The notes beneath the pieces were generated by a model. The model was not told the origin of the DNA. It did no database searches and worked only from the letters and a program-made list of their open reading frames with translations. The translations under genes and the position numbers were made by a program. Source: Hericium rajendrae (Eukaryota > Basidiomycota > Agaricomycetes > Russulales > Hericiaceae). From it: DNA of 64,000 bases. Shown piece by piece: positions 55,127 to 64,000 of the stretch (positions are counted from its first letter, which is position 1; each line of letters starts with the position of its first letter). Location: positions 1,674,001 through 1,738,000 of the forward strand of contig CM065885.1 in NCBI GenBank assembly GCA_033439255.1, read 5' to 3'.

Positions 55127-57957
55127 TTACACACGTAGGTCAGTGATAATTCTGGCTTCCTGTTCATTAAACTTCCATGGTATACCGGAACTGTTATAAA
55201 ACTCCTCCACACTTTCTTCCTGGAACATTGAACATGAACTTTAGAAGAGTAATATATGCAAGACGACATACTTGGTCCAAATTGAGTAATGTTGCAATTT
55301 GCTGGAGACGATGAAACTTTTCTCGCACGTCACCAAATGCAGTTTGGGACGAAAGATATGCCGTTATTGAACGGAGGTCATGGTCGAATCGAATTGCGCC
55401 CAGCTTGGAATGAAGCAAGGAATGAATCAATTTTGTCAGCTCCAGGTAGGAATGACCAACATACCTCAGTATATCGCAGCCCCAACACGAATTTCTCCCA
55501 TGGACGAATCAGCACTTCAAGTGCGAACGCTATGAACTGCTTGTAATTATTCTCCGTCAACGCCTCCTGGAAGCAGAAAATCTTCAGGCCGTCATGCTCA
55601 TATCTCATAATGATTCACATTACCTGGTATCCGTCAACCAATCCATCCCAAGCCCTCACGAAACGCTTGCGAATAGTGTCCTGACTCTCGGCAAGAGCGT
55701 ACGCCTTTTCGTCCAGTACGTATGAAACGTCTTTATACAGATCTGACAACAAGGAGCGCATTTTTGGGCGCAAAAGCTGATTGAACAGTTGTTCAATGCC
55801 TGCCTGGGAGGGTGTCAGTTCAACCGTATCAAGTGACAGCCAAAGTACATACCCGCAATATCGAGCGAAACTTCGGAACAAGAGTACCGAAGGAAAATAT
55901 GCAGTTTGCGACTGCTGCCGCCTCCTCTTCCAGAAAGGTTTGCGATATTGTAGGAGATGCGCTCATGTCTCGCACAAGCCGCTCCATGTGTGAGGCAGAG
56001 ACGTCAAGGTCGTTCAATAAAGTCTAAGAAAGAGAATTTGGGTTAGAAAATAAAACAAAAAAACAGGGTTGAAGCCACTGACGATGAATGCCAGACGAGA
56101 ATCTCGTTCAGCCTTTTCGCCACGCACTGAGCCTGCCGACCGGTAAACGTCATCCATTTTGCTCTTGATGACACCAGCGTATTCATGCTCTATCACGTCG
56201 ATAAGCAAACTAGACGTGCGCTCTATGGTGGCAATGCTTCCTGTTGACAACAGTCGGGAAAGCACAACTTTGAGAATGTAGAATGCATCGTCCGGTGTCG
56301 TCGTGGTGACGGGCGAAAGTATACTATCTGGCTTAGACAAACAGTGTGCCTAAATATGATCAGCCGAGCGGAGCAGGCAGACATGGAAGATTCGAACTTT
56401 ATCAATGGCGCTCCGTGTATACCACACTTCTAGAGGCGAATAATCGGATTGCAGCAGATCAAGAAAGAGATCATTACAGGCTGAGGTGTTGACCGCATTC
56501 AGACCTTCCGTGCCAGATGGCTGTTCTTGATGAGGAACATCATCATCCGACATGTCACCTTCTGGGGATGTCTAGGATGTAAATCCGCTTCATTCGCCGT
56601 TAATATGCTCGACAGAAATTGAAGCATACCTGTAAGCGCTGAATTAAAAACCGTCGGAAGAGGTTCCAACGGCCGCCCATTCCTGCCACCTCGGTTGCGA
56701 TCTTATCAATCTCACGTGCGTCGACATCCTCTTCTGGCGCGCTTGTGTACGCGGGCTGACGGCGAGTCCCGGCAGCACCGTTGATAGTGGAAGGAAAGGT
56801 CACGGTCGCGATATCCGCTAACTGCTAACTTGAGAGTCCTGTTACACTAATATGAAGAATTAAATCCTACCTTACGCTTCACTGATCTCTCTTGCTCCCA
56901 GCTCCCAATTAAGCTCTTTGCTTTGCGATCGCACTCCTGCAAAAGACGGTTGATCACGTTCGTCATCTTGCCGACGCCGTAATATTTCTCCACAACAGGC
57001 TGATGCTGGTTGATGATCATTGCAATGCTCTCAAAAAGGGCAGTGAGCGCAGTGATGTAGTACAAAGGCGATGACGCTGATATATGCAAGATTAGTTCGG
57101 CCGAAATTACTGAGATAATAGAGATGGTACTTTTCACAGAGGCCGGCGGGCGCACTTTAATCAAGTCCACGACAAATGACGCATATGCCTCTAGACCTTC
57201 AATCTCCCATCCTACGACCGGGAAGAGCTTGAAGTATCGGGTTATAGCTACGGCATCCTTGGAATGCGTGGCTTGATCGAATGACGCCGTAAATATCTTT
57301 AGCAGCTGTTCTCTAGCAGCCTGCAATGTCTGTGCCGGAGGCAGATGGCTGTCCGATGTAGGCTTCGCGCCGAATGAGTCGTCAAACGCAAATTGGAAAC
57401 AAAAGAACTAACCACTGCCGTTTCTGCAAAGGGGCCGGAGATCACGTCCTGAGGGAGTGCCATGACTTTGGCGCAATGTCGGCTAGCGGACTCCCAGTCT
57501 TGACTCTCGATCGACGATTGGAGAGACGCGAGAGAGGACTACGAAAGATTACGGTAATTTAGCTGTCGAATATAGAAAACAATATTTGAACATGACGGAC
57601 CTTTAGCTCCATAACTTGTCCAACCCTGTCATTGGCCTCGCGCACTCGCCGCATTTCCTCGTCTAGTGTTCGCACTCTACTGCCCACGCGGACAGCAGTT
57701 CCTGCCGTGCTTGAGACCTTGTCTGAGAATAGAAAGGCTTCATGGTGCAAGTCATCTAGTGGAGGCGATAGATCCTGGAGCCGAGAAAGAGACGCAAGGA
57801 TGGGATCCTGAGACGCGAGCAGATCCTGCAATGATGCCGATAACTCGGCCTCTTCTGATTCAAGCGACGAAAGCGCAGAGAGAATCTGGGGTAAAGTTTT
57901 CAAGGACGATAGTGATTCATGCTGTTGTGACTGGTCGTCAGCCTGCTCAAGAACCAT
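55127..57957 (-). CDS. COG4: Conserved oligomeric Golgi complex subunit 4
   Basis: COG4 belongs to lobe A of the COG complex, which tethers vesicles in retrograde traffic within the Golgi. My model has twelve exons: 57957-57601, 57538-57413, 57362-57131, 57076-56871, 56821-56630, 56571-56398, 56349-56083, 56023-55853, 55803-55624, 55566-55465, 55403-55272, 55219-55127. They sum to 2,232 nt (743 residues plus stop), in frame throughout, close to the family's 750-800. Recognisable parts are an N-terminal coiled coil (SSTAGTAVRVGSRVRTLDEE), RYFKLFPVVGWEIEGLEAYA, INQHQPVVEKYYGVGKM...ECDRKAKSLIG, DDAFYILKVVLSRLL, and the C-terminal FDHDLRSITAYLSSQT...LQQIATLLNL ending ITDLRV. All eleven introns are 48-62 nt, GT-AG. 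It is the first intact host gene to the right of the repeat island. Confidence 0.93.
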
Positions 57958-58157
57958 TGTCGAGCCTGTGCTCGTTGCAGCAGACAGCGGAAACTCGTCC
58001 TACGGAAACGGACCGGCTCGGACCGTAAGCTACACGCACCACGTGATGGCCTGGTGTTCTAGTTCTGATGACCCTGCGAAAGTTCCCAATTCTTTTCATC
58101 CTTCTTTTCCCAACCCTCCATCCTCCGTGCTGCTGCAAGGTCTCCCCGCCGTCCGCC
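57958..58157. promoter_or_regulatory. Shared divergent promoter region of COG4 and the GPI protein
   Basis: 200 bp between two start codons on opposite strands. No clear TATA box; CT-rich stretches precede the plus-strand start. Confidence 0.5.
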
Positions 58158-58951
58158 ATGCGTCTCTCCCTCATCGCGTTGTCTTCCCTGCCGCTCCTGG
58201 CTCTCGGTATGCATTGATTATCCGATTTTCGCGATTCGGAAGGCTCAAATCTCGTGTTCATAGCTGATATTCACATCACTGGACCGTCCTCCAACGCGTA
58301 TTGGTACGTTTGCCACGTCGACAACGCAAAACAGGGCCCATTTACCTATCTTTTGCTCACTATGACAGGGTTCAGAACATTAGCAACACCATTAGCTGGA
58401 CGTACTCCCCGGGAGACCCGAGCCCGGTCGACATCATTGTCACGAACATCGACAACACGACCTTGAACGGGGAGTTCTCCATTGCCCAGTTCGTCAATGT
58501 GTCGACAGAGGTAATAATCCTGCTGCTCATTTCTGCGCTACATCATTTTGACATCAGTTCTAGACATTCACCGTCACGAATGTGACGCTCCGTCCCGGCT
58601 CCAATTACCAGGTGGTCTTCACGAGCACAAACAACCACTCGCAGATCTTCGCCAACAGCACCAATTTCGACGTCAAGCCCCCGGGCAGTACGTCTATTTT
58701 CGCAGTCGATTTGGGTTCCATTCTAACGATATCTTGCACTCTCAGCTTCGGCTGCGCCTACCAGCACGACGAGTTCTGGATCTGGATCCCCGTCTTCCAC
58801 GACCGGTGGCAACTCCACGGCACCGTCCAGCACGTCTTCCGCCCCCGTTCCCGTGGAAAACGGTGCCTCCCCGCTCTTCCACAACGCGCCCGGCATCCTC
58901 TTCGCCCTTGGCGCATGTGGACTCGCTTCCCTGAGCGGGCTGTTCCTGTAA
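58158..58951 (+). CDS. Short Ser/Thr-rich GPI-anchored protein, Kre9/Knh1 type
   Basis: Five exons (58158-58206, 58264-58303, 58369-58510, 58564-58687, 58746-58951) add to 561 nt, 186 residues. A signal peptide MRLSLIALSSLPLLALA leads into DIHITGPSSNAYWVQNISNT and ISWTYSPGDPSPVDIIVTNI, the immunoglobulin-like fold of the fungal Ser-Thr-GPI family (Kre9/Knh1 N-domain): a W..G....V.I.W.......V.I.L pattern. Potential N-glycosylation sites abound (NISN, NTTL, NVST, NNHS, NSTN). A Ser/Thr/Gly linker (about 120-155) precedes a hydrophobic tail ending SLSGLFL with a small-residue site (ENGASPL), as for GPI attachment. It probably acts at the cell wall; the exact role is unknown. Confidence 0.88.
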
Positions 58952-59583
58952 TGTGGCCACTTCCCGACCAACGCACGACCTTGTGCACGCAGCATCTTCC
59001 GCCCTCGACTGTTCTACTGTCTCCATGGTATCTGTGCCATAGCTCCCGCCCGTCCGTCCGTTCTCCCACTATCGTTTGTCTCCGTCTCGTTTTGGGCATT
59101 GTAGCTTTTTGTCCTTCTTTTGGTTTTGCCTCACGCACAGGCTATGGCTTCGACTGCGCGTTTTATCGTCACTGTTGATACGTTGTAGCCGCAAGCGTGG
59201 TGATTTTGTCGTTGACCAAGTTCTTGAGTATATGCCGTACATAGCCGTCGACATTGTTCTTATACCCGTCTTGGTCGGATTATAGCAGTACTTGGTTTCT
59301 TCTGAGTAATTTGTACATTGAGTGCAGTCCAATACGCAGACATTGTGAGAGCAAACGACAACTAAGTACTCCCTTAATGTCGCGCAATTGACAACGTTCA
59401 TTCCGCTTCAATTGGTTCCGGCCTGACAGTATAAATCCGATTGACATGCTATGTAGACTGACTTTGTACATGTTCTGTTCAAATGAAGTCAACCACGGAG
59501 ACAAAAGGCAGTAGCCTAGCGTCGTATCAGATCCCCCGGAACCCAGGTGCAACACGCCCGGGTCCGTGCGCATCCCCGCCGCA
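58952..59583. other. Intergenic DNA between the GPI gene and U2
   Basis: 3' flank of the GPI gene. ORFs on both strands overlap the gene or are short and have no domain. Confidence 0.6.
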
Positions 59584-59590
59584 TATATAA
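59584..59590 (+). promoter_or_regulatory. TATA box of the U2 snRNA gene
   Basis: TATATAA, starting 28 bases before the inferred 5' end of U2. Confidence 0.6.
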
Positions 59591-59611
59591 GCCATCCCGC
59601 GCCGTCCCTAA

Positions 59612-59798
59612 ATCTTCACCACTCTGGCCTTTTGGCTTAGATCAAGTGTAGTATCTGTTCTTAATAGTTTAACCACTATTATGGGGGCACTGCCCCCATT
59701 CTTGGTTATCTTATTTTTGCCGCCCTTGTCCCCCGGGCTCTGCTTGCAACCTGGGGGCGAGATGACCTTGCCGCTGCACTATCGGCATGCGTCATCGG
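59612..59798 (+). ncRNA. U2 spliceosomal snRNA
   Basis: U2 pairs with the intron branch point. The 5' half carries the near-invariant CTGGCCTTTTGGCTTAGATC and AAGTGTAGTATCTGTTCTT; GTAGTA at 59,648-59,653 is the branch-point-pairing site. Stem IIa is TAATAGT/ACTATTA (59,662-59,681), stem IIb GGGGGC/GCCCCC (59,683-59,697). The Sm site ATTTTTG is at 59,713-59,719. The 3' half folds into a CCCCCGG/CCTGGGGG stem-loop and a final GATGAC/GTCATC stem (59,761-59,796), standing for loops III and IV. Length near 187 nt fits U2. The gene explains why introns are so consistent here; it looks functional. The 5' and 3' ends are placed by homology to within a few bases. Confidence 0.93.
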
Positions 59799-60517
59799 GG
59801 GATCACTCTTTCTTTTCTTTTCCACTTCCTGTTGATGTCCGCTTATAAGTGGATGCTTGGGATGTGTAAATGAACAGCTTGAGTTTTCTTCGGTTCTTCG
59901 GTGGGCTCTTTCCATGACATCAAGTTGTATGGGATTGAATAGATTGCTGTATGGTAAAACTGGACGTGTGTTATGTATTAAGTAATGCTGTGTGCTACAG
60001 ATAATATTGATTGGCTGCCGGAGGATGCGAAGACAGAGGAAAATGCCAGTAATGTAGAAAAAGGCCACAAACCTATTTATAAGAAAATAAATTGAAGAAA
60101 TAACCCAGTGCAACTTATGATAGAACACCCTTGTGATCTTCCTTGTGCTCAGCACTTCTGTGGTTGACCTTACCAAACAAAAGGATTCTGGACAATACAC
60201 CATGCATATGCCATGCCTGAGCACAAAATATAACTAGAAGGGCCTCGCACATGCCTCGTTGCCCGCGAAAGAGTACTCACGCCGAGGCGGCACGCGGCCG
60301 CAAAGCCAGATGTCATGGCGATCTCGTGCATGTTTAGAACTGCAATGTGTCAGGGCAGCAACAGTATGCATACATAGGAGAAAGGACTGCGCTTTCCATG
60401 CGCCGGCGAAGCATGCCTAGTGAGAAAGTGTAACAGGAGGGATGCGCGGCGATGGACTAAGTATGTTTCTTCCCGTTGAGAGACATCATCCGTACCACGG
60501 TGACTCTGCTGCTTCCA
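59799..60517. other. Intergenic DNA after U2
   Basis: No gene recognised. The 172-codon minus ORF 59,706-60,224 overlaps U2 in antisense and has no domain. Confidence 0.6.
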
Positions 60518-61083
60518 TCACCGCTCTGTGATAACCTTGGTTGTGCTTATTTCGTCTGCCACGATGTCAACCTGAAATAAAGCGCGGAAGAACGGACTGT
60601 ACCTCTGGTCCACAAATCGCTGCTATCCTTCTCGTCAAGAAATTTCGTCTGGAACACGTGCTGGTCGAGCAGCGGCTTTGGACAGCCATGATCGTCCGCG
60701 CCCATACGCGCTATATCTCTCGATGCCACAGCCTCATCTGGGTTGTCCTCCGTCTCGCTAGCTAGGTCTGCTGGCCTCTGGGGCAAATGGAACTGCGGCT
60801 GGCAATGCGTGAGGTCGAGCGACATCTCGAGCTTCGCTCGTTCGGACGGATACTCCGTCGTATGATACAGCGGACAGAAGGACGTGCGCGCAAACTCGCG
60901 CGGGTCGGGCACAGCGCCATTCTCGATGTCCACGGCCTCCTTGCCCTTGGACCGCGTATTCTGCTCGGCAAGGTCGACAGTGAGCGCTTCTCTGTACTCA
61001 GTCTGATAGTGCTGTCTGGGTAAGCGGAAGGCAGGAGGGGAGAAAAGGTGCGGGCGAACCTTGCGCAAGTAGGGTGCTGTCAC
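60518..61083 (-). CDS. Unrecognised protein gene, 5' end uncertain
   Basis: A long open stretch reads HYQTEYREALTVDLAEQNTR ... DIENGAVPDPREFARTSFCP ... SLDLTHCQPQFHLPQRPADL ... LLDQHVFQTKFLDEKDSSDL. A plausible 47-nt intron (60,602-60,556, GTACAG...GGCAG) joins it to DEISTTKVITER and a stop at 60,520-60,518. Hydrophilic, no signal peptide or membrane segment, no family I recognise. The start is unclear: the open frame begins at a GTG after a stop, so an upstream exon probably exists, perhaps within 61,090-61,320. Codon use and CpG content resemble the neighbouring host genes. Confidence 0.45.
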
Positions 61084-61402
61084 TCAGTAGGAACTCCAGA
61101 TCTAATAGGCCAAACCTACTCACAAATGCGCATTTACTACTTACTCCCATACTATGCAATCTGCAGTCTGCAGTCTCAAGGCTTGCAAGATCTTCGCAAA
61201 TCATAAGAGATGCATATGGTGCAGAATCACGTCCAGGGCCCGTAAATAGTACATGCAAGGGTGCCTCGCTGATGCGCCAGCGCGAAGTAATACATTTCTG
61301 GAGAATTGAACCAGCCAGTTTCACAGATATAATTCACACAGCGGACGTCTATTTCCACACGGCATCGCGTGAGCTGGAGGTACGATGATAGCAAAATGGA
61401 TA
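61084..61402. other. Gap between two minus-strand genes
   Basis: May hold the first exon of the 60.5-kb gene and the 3' flank of the DUF6534-type gene. Nothing certain. Confidence 0.4.
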
Positions 61403-63559
61403 TCATACCACAGCGTAATTGCGAGGTTTCTGCTCCGAGTCGATGGACCTATCCATTTCGAACCTCATCGTATCCGTCGCCGCCGTGCTGTTCAGGGCAA
61501 TATTTATTGAAGGGATGTCCCTGCCTACGGTGCGACTATGTTGTTGTCCGAATTGAATACCGTGGCCGGTGGTCACCATGTCAGAGGGCTCGACGCCGTT
61601 TTCGCGGATGTTGTGCAGGTGATTGCGCGAGTTGAGTGTTGCCAAGCAGGTATTGACATACACTAGGAAGAGAAATAAGACTAAAACGTTTTGCAGGTGA
61701 AGGAGACTGACGATGGACACTAATGAAGTCTATGAGCATAGCCCAAATGCTGTTGGGGGAGCAGATGAGCTGGTTGTTGATTTTATTAGCGAGGGAAACA
61801 TCATTTAATACAATGTCAGGAAGCGCACCGCGATCATCTCAACAATGACGACCACCCTATGCTATCTTAGGAACGGGATGATGCGATATATACGAATCAA
61901 AGTACGCACGTCGTTAGAAGAAACCTGTTGATGCAGAAGATAATCAAGGTATGTAGCAGTTTTCCTGATCTGTTCTAGAGAAGTCAGAGGGTGCAAGTCA
62001 ATTGAATTGAAGATATTGCCGAGCCCACCCTGAGAAGTGTGATCGCGTGCCATGAAATAAAATGCAGAGAGACAGCGCAGTCACTAAATCGGATGCCACC
62101 CTTGCAGCGAGCTTCGGCACTATCGAACTGATCTGGTAGACAAGTCAATCTCGATGCTAAGACCGGACTGGTACGATCCGCCCACAGCGATGTTGGGGAG
62201 TTTCACAATGTCCCATACACGGAATCTGCGATTTATATTCAGTCAAGATTCATCAAATGAATTCAACGTCAGAGACAAACTCTTTGACGACCTGCACTGT
62301 AGTAAGAAATCAGCATGTTGAACGATCATCAATCAGGCGGTACGACTACATACCAATTCCAGTAGCTGGATTGTGATTAGCTCGTATCAGATCACATTGA
62401 CTCATTGAATATCCGTGACACGCTCTCACCGACTTGCATCCCAATCAGCAGTACCTGCGTTGCCGAAAAGTCAGGTTCATTAATTAATTTGAACTTGCAA
62501 AATCCGACATACGAGTATGATTGTCAAGGACCACCGCCATTTTCCCTTTGTCACTGCACTGAAAATGAGAACTATAGCTTCCAATTTTTGGAAAAGCACA
62601 GACAGAAGTAGATCATTCGGGTGTAAAACCTGGAGATTGCGGGCGTTTCGTCACACGATTTTGAAGGTCAATGGAATGGTAACACTTACAGCTGTACTAA
62701 AAAACAGATGGCGATCTGCCAACGAGTGTTTAAGTGACTCTTATCCAGACCAATTACGCTGAGACCAGACCCACCCCGACTCCAGGGGCCGCCTATACGA
62801 GTGATGACATCAATGAAGGGAAATGTTTGGGACCGGCGAAAGGTACATGCATAAAGCGACCTGGTCAGGACGGCATAGTTAAGTGATTGGTATGACAGAA
62901 CTGTCAGGCGTACGTACCATCGTCCACCTATCAACAAGAAAGGATCGTGGTAGGTAAGGATCTGAAGACGGGAAAAGGCGTAAAAATTCAGCCTTTGACA
63001 GAACCCAGGCTGGTGACGAAACGTACCAGGTAGTAATATGTCGAGTCGCATGCTGTCAATTTGGACGATTGATGTGAACTCTTGTCGGTAATGGTGGTAT
63101 AGCTTACTGAGAACTGCGTGCAGTGTTGACACGCAGCTTTTCAATACGTTGTCAGTGTGGAAAGGAGAACCGCAAGTGACGATACCAACAATAGCAGCGC
63201 GACCTGACTGAGTGTTGAATAAAATATCATACAACTTGTCGGTCGCTACTTACCAGCATTTTCAGCACCCCGCGGTCGTTCGGGTAGCTCAGATAGTACA
63301 GGTACGTCTTTGTTTCGGGGTCAACCTCACGCATATGCACCTCATATTGACCACTTGCCTGCAAGACCGACAGTCCGTAGAGAACAAGCATGACCATGCA
63401 GCATATCAACGCTCCGCCTATCAATCAATAATTCACCGACATCAACGCAGAGCTGAGTTGCATACAATTGGACGCACCGAAATTTTCACGAAAAACGCGG
63501 TCTGGAAGGGGTGTCGGTCCGTCGAGAGGGATGAGTGGAAGGCCCTGAGATGAAGACAT
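61403..63559 (-). CDS. DUF6534-type seven-helix membrane protein
   Basis: Starts MSSSQGLPLIPLDGPTPL. Exon 1 (63559-63478) joins GGALICCMVMLVLYGLSVLQ (63417-63359), then TYLYYLSYPNDRGVLKML (63307-63254), then CVSTLHAVLSKLYHHYRQEF (from 63136), matching the family pattern ...VQ.Y.YY..YPND...K.L...LDTLH...H..Y.Y. Near the C-terminus FRVWDIVKLPNIA, LAARVASDLVTALSLCILFH, LDYLLHQQVSSND, VVVIVEMIALICSPNSIWAM and VHLYVNTCLATLNSRNHL follow in spliced order, the last being the hallmark LY.N..LATLN.R. Final exon 61662-61403. Around nine or more introns; exons between about 63,000 and 62,230 are not resolved. This family is expanded in Agaricomycetes; function unknown. One intron is GC-AG. Confidence 0.8.
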
Positions 63560-63626
63560 GATACCCAACGAGGATACACAATATCGAGGAATAAACCTAC
63601 AACGACAGCAGGCTCGATGTCCCACA

Positions 63627-63634
63627 CTTTTATA
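63627..63634 (-). promoter_or_regulatory. TATA box of the DUF6534-type gene
   Basis: TATAAAAG on the minus strand, about 68 bases before the start codon. It is missing from the upstream partial duplicate. Confidence 0.65.
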
Positions 63635-63805
63635 CGAGCGAAAGGTGCGCGACCTCTTTGCTCTACTTATGTTGATTAGGCACCATCATCAAAGTGGTGT
63701 TGATCCGACGTTGGCTTGATGAACTGTCGACTGTTTTGATGAGGGGAATAACAGCGCTGGGACCTGCTGGAGCAATCATGATTCCATCGGAGGAAACGCA
63801 GGCCC

Positions 63806-63990
63806 GACACCAACGCGGAGCTGAGTTGCATAAATTTGGACGCACCGAGGTTTTCACGAAAAACGCTGTCTGGAACCGGTGTCGGTCTTCGAGAGGGATG
63901 AGTGGAGCCCAACGAGGATACACAGCATCGAGGGATGAACCTAGTGCACGACCTGTTTGCCCTAGCCACGTTGATTAAGCAGTTGAATCA
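63806..63990 (-). pseudogene. Partial duplicate of the DUF6534-type promoter and first exon
   Basis: Minus-strand sequence matches 63,438-63,675: PVPDSVFRENLGASKFMQLS against PLPDRVFRENFGASNCMQLS. Compared with the gene copy it lacks about 24 bp that include the start codon and about 48 bp that include the TATA box. It could be the decayed head of a tandem paralog, but no downstream exons follow it before the gene's own promoter. The window ends at 64,000, so its upstream side is cut. Confidence 0.7.
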
Positions 63991-64000
63991 TCATCGTAGT

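Noticed and set aside
59706-60224. 172-codon minus-strand ORF
   Set aside because: Its 3' end is antisense to the U2 gene and it shows no domain or splice context.

Overview
The window looks like nuclear DNA of a basidiomycete fungus, probably Agaricomycotina. The intact genes at the right end are split by many 45-65 nt introns with GTRNGT donors and CTNAY-type branch points. One is a COG4 subunit of the Golgi tethering complex, one a short Ser/Thr-rich GPI-anchored Kre9/Knh1-type wall protein, and one a seven-helix DUF6534-type protein typical of mushroom-forming fungi. A clear U2 snRNA gene lies between them.

Layout: about 1-55,000 is a repeat island with no intact host gene; 55,127-64,000 is a compact host gene island. 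The repeat island is a nested mosaic. It holds a decayed Ty1/copia element (13,395-16,909) carrying a solo LTR of another family, three further solo LTRs, pieces of a non-LTR (LINE) element (ORF1-like 18,648-19,455; RT/RNase H 29,100-31,270), tRNA-like SINEs, about 160-bp satellite arrays, and several non-autonomous DNA elements with exact target-site duplications. The last group includes four CATCAG elements of exactly 581 bp, two of exactly 401 bp, a 210-bp near-palindrome, a TA-inserting pogo-like element, a 149-bp CACTA-like MITE, and a 5.18-kb foldback element (22,964-28,144) whose arms are tandem repeats.

The most unusual recurring structure is a module seen at seven loci. A short conserved exon-like stretch ends in a spliceosomal-type donor. 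A 45-nt intron-like segment follows (47 nt in one copy). Directly after the acceptor comes a hairpin related to GAGTATCGCTC/GAGCGATACTC, and then a long low-complexity body. The body is GC-rich in one copy (3,855-4,943), intermediate in another (42,290-43,509) and almost pure TpG/CpA-rich sequence in others, as expected if CpG methylation and deamination age these copies. One copy (49,616-50,640) carries an exon-sized fragment of a 14-3-3 gene with its flanking splice sites, which looks like host-gene capture. A 3.5-kb composite block occurs twice in direct orientation (9,825-13,345 and 45,285-48,786), with inverted or partial copies at 1-3,345, 6,430-7,625 and 32,732-34,358. It repeats an 81-codon ORF of identical length.

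In the host island COG4 (minus) and the GPI protein (plus) are divergent and share about 200 bp of upstream DNA. U2 snRNA follows on plus, then an unrecognised minus-strand gene and the DUF6534-type gene on minus, whose promoter and first exon are partly duplicated just upstream in a copy lacking the TATA box and start codon. All splice models are read by eye and not backed by transcripts.
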